DNA of 10,571 nt from Candidatus Bipolaricaulota bacterium (lineage in GTDB: Bacteria; Bipolaricaulota; Bipolaricaulia; RBG-16-55-9; DRXL01), in NCBI GenBank assembly GCA_023512665.1, contig JAILZC010000011.1:1-10571 (forward strand), in the 5' to 3' direction. Below the pieces are notes generated by a model, which had not been told where the DNA came from, did not search any database, and was given only the letters and a program-made list of their open reading frames with translations. Both the position numbers and the translations under genes were made by a program. Of this stretch, positions 7,281 to 10,571 are shown in pieces; position 1 is the stretch's first letter, and each line of letters starts with the position of its first letter.

Positions 7281-7760
7281 TCACTCCTCGATCTTAACGG
7301 GTAAACCCGCGCTCTGCCACGCGAGAATGCCCCCCTGTAAGTCATAGACGCGCCGAAAGCCCAGCTCTTTCATAAGAGCGACGGTCTCGCCCGAGCGATT
7401 CCCCGTGCGACAATAGACTAAATACGTCCTCCCGCGATCGAGCCGCGAGAGTCTTTCACGAAAATCTGACGCGTAAAAATCCAGATTCATCGGGGTCTTC
7501 TCCGGCAGATGCCCCCGGGCGAATTCCTCCGGGGTGCGCACGTCCAGAACGATAAAGTCCGGATCGTTCTTGTGCTCTAGGATCAGTTTCTGGGCTTCAG
7601 CTGCACTGACCTGACGGAAGACCGACCCCGAAGCAAACTGAAAGATCCCCCATAGAACTCCAACGAGCACGATGACCCCGAGCCCACTAAGCCCCCACCA
7701 CACAGAGAGGGCTCTCTTGGGCTTCTCTGGCACACTGTGCTTCTTCTTTCTCTTGCTCAT
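7281..7760 (-). CDS. Membrane-anchored rhodanese-domain protein
   Basis: 159 residues. A very basic N-terminus (MSKRKKKHSV, then KPKR) precedes one membrane segment (about 21-43), so by the positive-inside rule the rest faces outward. A single rhodanese domain (about 48-157) follows, with FIVLDVRTPEEFARGHLP (69-86), the active loop CRTGNRS (117-123, Cys117) and GGILAWQSAG (143-152). Such domains carry sulfane sulfur or handle thiols; the donor and acceptor are unknown. The start ATG overlaps the stop of the lipoprotein gene (ATGA), which indicates translational coupling. The DsbA-like gene follows 11 bases on. Confidence 0.9.
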   Translation of the reverse strand: MSKRKKKHSVPEKPKRALSVWWGLSGLGVIVLVGVLWGIFQFASGSVFRQVSAAEAQKLILEHKNDPDFIVLDVRTPEEFARGHLPEKTPMNLDFYASDFRERLSRLDRGRTYLVYCRTGNRSGETVALMKELGFRRVYDLQGGILAWQSAGLPVKIEE

Positions 7761-8170
7761 TTGATCTGCGCCACTCCCTCCCAGAACGGCTCCGGCTCAT
7801 CATCACGATAGAGCCGCACCGTGTATACCCCGGGGCTGAGATAATAAACTGTCACGGAGAGATCGCGCGGGCAGAGACACCGGCAGGCCTCCCCAGGTTG
7901 CTCTCGCTCAAAGACATCAATATTGTGAGCTTTGAGAGCGACCTCCATCGCTGTGGTCAAGCAGCAGTTGGTCAGCGCATCGCGATGGAGTATCGTGAGA
8001 GTGCGCCCCTCAACCTGAAGCTCAACGTCGGCATCAGCAGAGAGCGCCTCAGAGACTGTTTTGCAGGAGCTCTGATGCGACTGCCCGACGATAGGGCTAA
8101 GCGTAGGCTGGCAGCCTCCCACAAGCACGACGAAGGCCACCAGAAAGCTAAACACACCCCGTTGGTGCAC
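7757..8170 (-). CDS. Cys-rich lipoprotein with NCC...CRCLCP pattern, function unknown
   Basis: 137 residues from GTG 8170, chosen because GGGGGAGGTG lies just upstream and a lipoprotein signal follows at once (MHQRGVFSFLVAFVVLVGGC, lipid Cys20). The open frame reaches back to 8380, but there it is antisense to the transporter. The mature part has Cys36, a NCC pair (Cys69, Cys70) and CRCLCP (Cys96, 98, 100), then a beta-rich tail (DLSVTVYYLSPGVYTVRLY). From memory, small exported proteins with NCC...CxCxCP-x-DL occur in many bacteria without a known role. The Cys cluster could bind a metal or form disulfides. Its stop overlaps the rhodanese start, which ties it to the thiol genes downstream; that link to a redox role is inference. 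Confidence 0.85.
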   Translation of the reverse strand: MHQRGVFSFLVAFVVLVGGCQPTLSPIVGQSHQSSCKTVSEALSADADVELQVEGRTLTILHRDALTNCCLTTAMEVALKAHNIDVFEREQPGEACRCLCPRDLSVTVYYLSPGVYTVRLYRDDEPEPFWEGVAQIK

Positions 8171-8220
8171 GGCTTCACCTCCCCCTTGTATTTTCCTGAT
8201 GGGAGGGCGCCTGTGCAAAT

Positions 8221-9459
8221 TCACTTGGGTGGCTTGGCGATCACTATCAGAGCCGCCGCGGCAGCGCTCAGGACGGCCAGCACAACAAACGCTCCCTCCC
8301 AGGCCCCCGTGGCCGCTCGCACTTGTGCTCCAATGATCGGCCCTAAGACGCCCGCCGCTCCCCACGCCGAAAAGACCCACCCGTAGTTGACCCCTAAGTG
8401 TTTTGTCCCGTAATAGTCCGCCGTGAACGCCGGCATGACCGAGAGACTCCCCCCATAGGCCAAACCGATGAGACTGATCCCCAGCGTATAGAGAGCAAAG
8501 TCCCGTGCGTTGGGCAGGATGAAGAGCAGCGTGAGAATGAAGACGGCTTGAGCTAAGATCGTCGCGCCCTTGCGCCCAAGCTTGTCAGAGATGAACCCGA
8601 ACGCCGGTCGCCCAAGACCGTTGAGCACCGACATCAGGCCCAACGCTCCGGCGGCGACCGTCGGGCTGAGATTCGCGAGCTCCTGCCCCATCGGGACGGC
8701 TTGGGAGATCACCATCAGTCCCACCCCAGCCCAGAAGAGAAAGACGACCCATAAGAGATAGAACTGGAACGTTTTCGCCATCTCCGAAGGGGGATAATCT
8801 CTCTGCTCTTTGGAGCCGGGGCCATTCTCCGGGGGCGTCCAGCCCGCGGGTTTCCAGCCCACTGGGGGATTGCGCAGCAAGGCTCCCGTCAAGACGACCA
8901 AAAGCCCAAACGCCACCCCGAAGATCGCAAATGTGTTATAGACGCCAAGCTGGGAGATCAGTGCTGTGCCCACCGGCGCAACGATGAGCGACCCTGCGCC
9001 AAATCCTAACACTGCCAAGCCCGTGATGAACCCTCGCATATCGGGGAACCATTTGACGCACGTCGCAATAGGCGTTACATAGGCAAACCCCACGCCTAAC
9101 CCCACCAAGACCCCATAGGTGATATAGAGCCCCAGCAGGGTCTGGCCAAACTGACTTGCTAAGAGAAAGCCCGCGCTGAGCAGCGCTCCCCCACTCATGG
9201 CGACAATTCTCGGCCCGACACGGTCCTGCCAGCGCCCCGCGATGATCATCCCCACGGCAAAGAAGACGACACAGAGCGTGAAGGGCATGGTAGCTTCTTG
9301 GATGGTCCAGCCGTGCAAGCTCATGAGGGGGTTGCGAAAGATGCTCCACGAGTAGACGTTCCCCAACCCCAACTGCATCAAGACCGCCGCGATCACAAAG
9401 AGCCACCGATTGGGCAGGCGCTCTTCTCCTGAAACGACGTGTGAAACTGTGTTTTTCAT
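8221..9459 (-). CDS. MFS transporter, oxalate/formate antiporter (OFA) family
   Basis: 412 residues with about 12 hydrophobic segments in two halves, separated by a hydrophilic central loop (about 198-228). Family marks: GNVYSWSIF (33-41), the MFS loop motif GRWQDRVGPR (75-84) and its second-half copy GFISDKLGRKG (288-298), KWFPDMRGFITGLAVLGFG (136-154) and ADYYGTKHLGVNYG (347-360). OFA carriers move small carboxylates such as oxalate, formate or pyruvate across the inner membrane. ATG 9459 is preferred; only a weak GAGAG site precedes it, and a GTG two codons upstream is possible. The acyl-CoA synthetase upstream on the same strand suggests that the cargo is an acid that is then activated to CoA. 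The exact substrate cannot be read from sequence. Confidence 0.9.
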   Translation of the reverse strand: MKNTVSHVVSGEERLPNRWLFVIAAVLMQLGLGNVYSWSIFRNPLMSLHGWTIQEATMPFTLCVVFFAVGMIIAGRWQDRVGPRIVAMSGGALLSAGFLLASQFGQTLLGLYITYGVLVGLGVGFAYVTPIATCVKWFPDMRGFITGLAVLGFGAGSLIVAPVGTALISQLGVYNTFAIFGVAFGLLVVLTGALLRNPPVGWKPAGWTPPENGPGSKEQRDYPPSEMAKTFQFYLLWVVFLFWAGVGLMVISQAVPMGQELANLSPTVAAGALGLMSVLNGLGRPAFGFISDKLGRKGATILAQAVFILTLLFILPNARDFALYTLGISLIGLAYGGSLSVMPAFTADYYGTKHLGVNYGWVFSAWGAAGVLGPIIGAQVRAATGAWEGAFVVLAVLSAAAAALIVIAKPPK

Positions 9460-9495
9460 AGGGTTCACTCTCTCTTTATGAAAAGTGTGAGCCCA

Positions 9496-9527
9496 TCCCT
9501 CCCCCGCCGGGCACGACGGGGGAGGGA
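9496..9527 (-). terminator. GC-rich hairpin between the acyl-CoA synthetase and transporter genes
   Basis: Perfect 11-bp inverted repeat, TCCCTCCCCCG (9496-9506) with CGGGGGAGGGA (9517-9527), around a 10-base loop. In the direction of transcription it follows the synthetase stop by about 24 bases and precedes the transporter start by about 37 bases. A short T run (CACACTTTT) comes only some 11 bases later, so it is at best a partial terminator or attenuator. Confidence 0.45.
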
Positions 9528-9550
9528 CGGAAGGAGGAGGCCATGTGCGC

Positions 9551-10375
9551 TTACCCTTCACTCGACTCGTACTGGCTCTTCAGCTGCGCGATCACCGTGG
9601 GGTCAGCGAGCGTCGTCGTGTCGCCCAGAGCGCGTCCCTCGGCGATATCTCGCAACAACCGCCGCATGATCTTGCCGGAGCGCGTCTTAGGCAACTCCGC
9701 CGTGAAGAAGATATCGTCGGGTCGGGCGATGGGCCCGATCTTCTTCGCGACATGTTGCTTAAGCTCGTCAGCCAGCGAGGAAGAAGGCTTGTACCCCGCG
9801 CGCAGGGTCACGAACGCCGAGACCGCTTGCCCTTTGATCTCATGGCTCTTGCCGATGGCTGCCGCTTCGGCCACCGCCTGATGGTCCACGAGAGCGCTCT
9901 CGACCTCCATCGTGCTTATTCTGTGCCCGGAGACGTTGAGCACGTCGTCAATGCGCCCTAGGAGCCAAAAGTCCCCGTCTTTGTCAATCTTGCACCCGTC
10001 GCCGGTCAGATAGACCCCGGGGAACTTGCTCCAGTAGGCTTGCTTGTAGCGTTCGGGGTCGCCATAGAGGGTGCGGAGCATCCCCGGCCAGGGCTTGGTG
10101 CAGACCAACTCCCCCACACCGCCCCGCAGCGACTTGCCCTCACTATCGAAGACGTCTACGGCCATCCCCAGCGCCGGCCCCCCAAGGGTGCAGGGCTTCA
10201 ACGGCATAATGGGCAAGGGCGACAAGAAACACGCCCCGACCTCCGTGCCCCCGGAGAGATTGATAATGGGGCATCGCCCGCCCCCGACGTTCTGGAAGAA
10301 CCACAGCCACGGATCGGGGTTCCACGGCTCCCCCGTAGAGCCGAGGGCGCGAAGGCGCGAGAGGTCGTGCGCGCG
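9551..10375 (-). CDS. AMP-forming acetyl/acyl-CoA synthetase, C-terminal part (5'-truncated)
   Basis: Activates a short acid with ATP and CoA through an acyl-adenylate. About 271 family-like residues are seen, starting at DLSRLRALGSTGEPWNPDPW; intact proteins have about 650. Motifs in order: SGGTEVGACFL, KPWPGMLRTLYGDPERY, VYLTGDGCKIDKDGDFW, GRIDDVLNVSGHR, and LPKTRSGKIMRRLLR, whose Lys (40th from the end) is the catalytic residue that protein acetylation regulates in Acs. In the acid-pocket motif, classical Acs has WWQTE where this protein has SGGTE, so Trp is replaced by Gly and longer acids may fit. The frame stays open to 10558, but beyond about 10366 it no longer resembles the family. 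Either the gene is truly cut or the contig is misjoined. The transporter follows on the same strand. Confidence 0.88.
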   Translation of the reverse strand, partial: RAHDLSRLRALGSTGEPWNPDPWLWFFQNVGGGRCPIINLSGGTEVGACFLSPLPIMPLKPCTLGGPALGMAVDVFDSEGKSLRGGVGELVCTKPWPGMLRTLYGDPERYKQAYWSKFPGVYLTGDGCKIDKDGDFWLLGRIDDVLNVSGHRISTMEVESALVDHQAVAEAAAIGKSHEIKGQAVSAFVTLRAGYKPSSSLADELKQHVAKKIGPIARPDDIFFTAELPKTRSGKIMRRLLRDIAEGRALGDTTTLADPTVIAQLKSQYESSEG

Positions 10376-10571
10376 GACGAACTGGCGAAGCGGCTGCGCG
10401 ATTCGGGCGCGGACGCTTTCGTGACGCTCCATGCGCCTTATTTTCCGGCCGAGGCTTGGGAGGAACTGCTCGTCTTCTTGCGCCAGGGGGGCGGCCTCGT
10501 CAGCGCGGGCGGCGCTCCGTTCCGCCGGCCGGTCCGCTGTGAGGACGGCCGGTGGCATATCGAGCCCGAAC
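10370..10571 (+). CDS. Fragment of an unrelated protein, possibly glycoside-hydrolase associated (both ends missing)
   Basis: The plus frame reads protein-like sequence up to the right edge: RADELAKRLRDSGADAFVTL, HAPYFPAEAWEELLVFLRQG, GGLVSAGGAPFRRPV and CEDGRWHIEPE. There is no start codon or ribosome site; the frame begins inside the synthetase remnant. The pattern of Asp-Ala-strand, FP-x-x-x-W helix, GGGLV and GG-PF resembles the glutamine-amidotransferase-like fold in large bacterial glycoside hydrolases (beta-galactosidase-like). This is from memory and not firm. The minus strand over the same bases gives no conserved motif, so the plus frame is preferred. Confidence 0.5.

Noticed and set aside
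7000..7347. Plus-strand open frames over the DsbA-like and rhodanese genes
   Set aside because: They are shadows of two well-supported minus-strand genes and have no motif or ribosome site.
8171..8380. N-terminal extension of the lipoprotein frame
   Set aside because: It overlaps the transporter C-terminus out of frame; the lipoprotein signal and ribosome site support GTG 8170.
10376..10558. Minus-strand frame as the true N-terminus of the acyl-CoA synthetase
   Set aside because: The residues are Arg/Ala-rich and lack any synthetase motif, whereas the plus frame reads as a natural protein.

Overview
Bacterial DNA of fairly high GC (about 55-60% by eye), with strong GGAGG-type ribosome binding sites, sigma70-like promoter boxes, a lipoprotein signal and membrane-anchored thiol proteins. 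The phylum cannot be read from the window. The gene content suggests a heterotroph that oxidises fatty acids and activates acetate or other short acids. It looks like a contig from an uncultured or draft genome: one gene carries an in-frame stop, one looks truncated after a single repeat unit, and the right end joins two unrelated gene fragments.

Layout. (1) 3-911 (+): C-terminal part of an ADP-forming acyl-CoA synthetase with an ATP-grasp domain. It ends inside a palindromic repeat (901-944). (2) 951-2264 (-): a secreted PHP-type metallohydrolase of the CehA/McbA kind, cut by one in-frame TAA at 2082-2084 with the same frame running on both sides. (3) 2265-2373: a divergent promoter region whose two promoters appear to share their -35 box. 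(4) 2374-2610 (+): a signal peptide followed by a single propeller-type repeat, apparently a truncated gene. (5) 2611-2755: hairpins between convergent genes, including an 80-base palindrome built from CACGGAA units.

From 2756 to about 10375 every gene is on the minus strand. In order of transcription these are a 5'-truncated AMP-forming acyl/acetyl-CoA synthetase, an OFA-family MFS carrier, a Cys-rich lipoprotein, a membrane-anchored rhodanese, a membrane-anchored DsbA-like thioredoxin, a second copy of the palindromic repeat (6381-6475), a thiolase (fadA-like), and a FadN-type 3-hydroxyacyl-CoA dehydrogenase/enoyl-CoA hydratase. The lipoprotein, rhodanese and DsbA genes overlap or nearly touch and form a compact extracytoplasmic sulfur/thiol module. 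The thiolase and FadN genes are 16 bases apart and form a beta-oxidation operon. Together the metabolic genes cover import of a small carboxylate, its activation to CoA by two different chemistries (AMP- and ADP-forming), and beta-oxidation to acetyl-CoA.

From about 10365 to the right edge the reading changes. Homology to the acyl-CoA synthetase stops and a good protein-like frame appears on the plus strand. Both genes are broken at the same point, so this is a rearrangement or an assembly join. I saw no tRNA, rRNA, CRISPR array or transposase.
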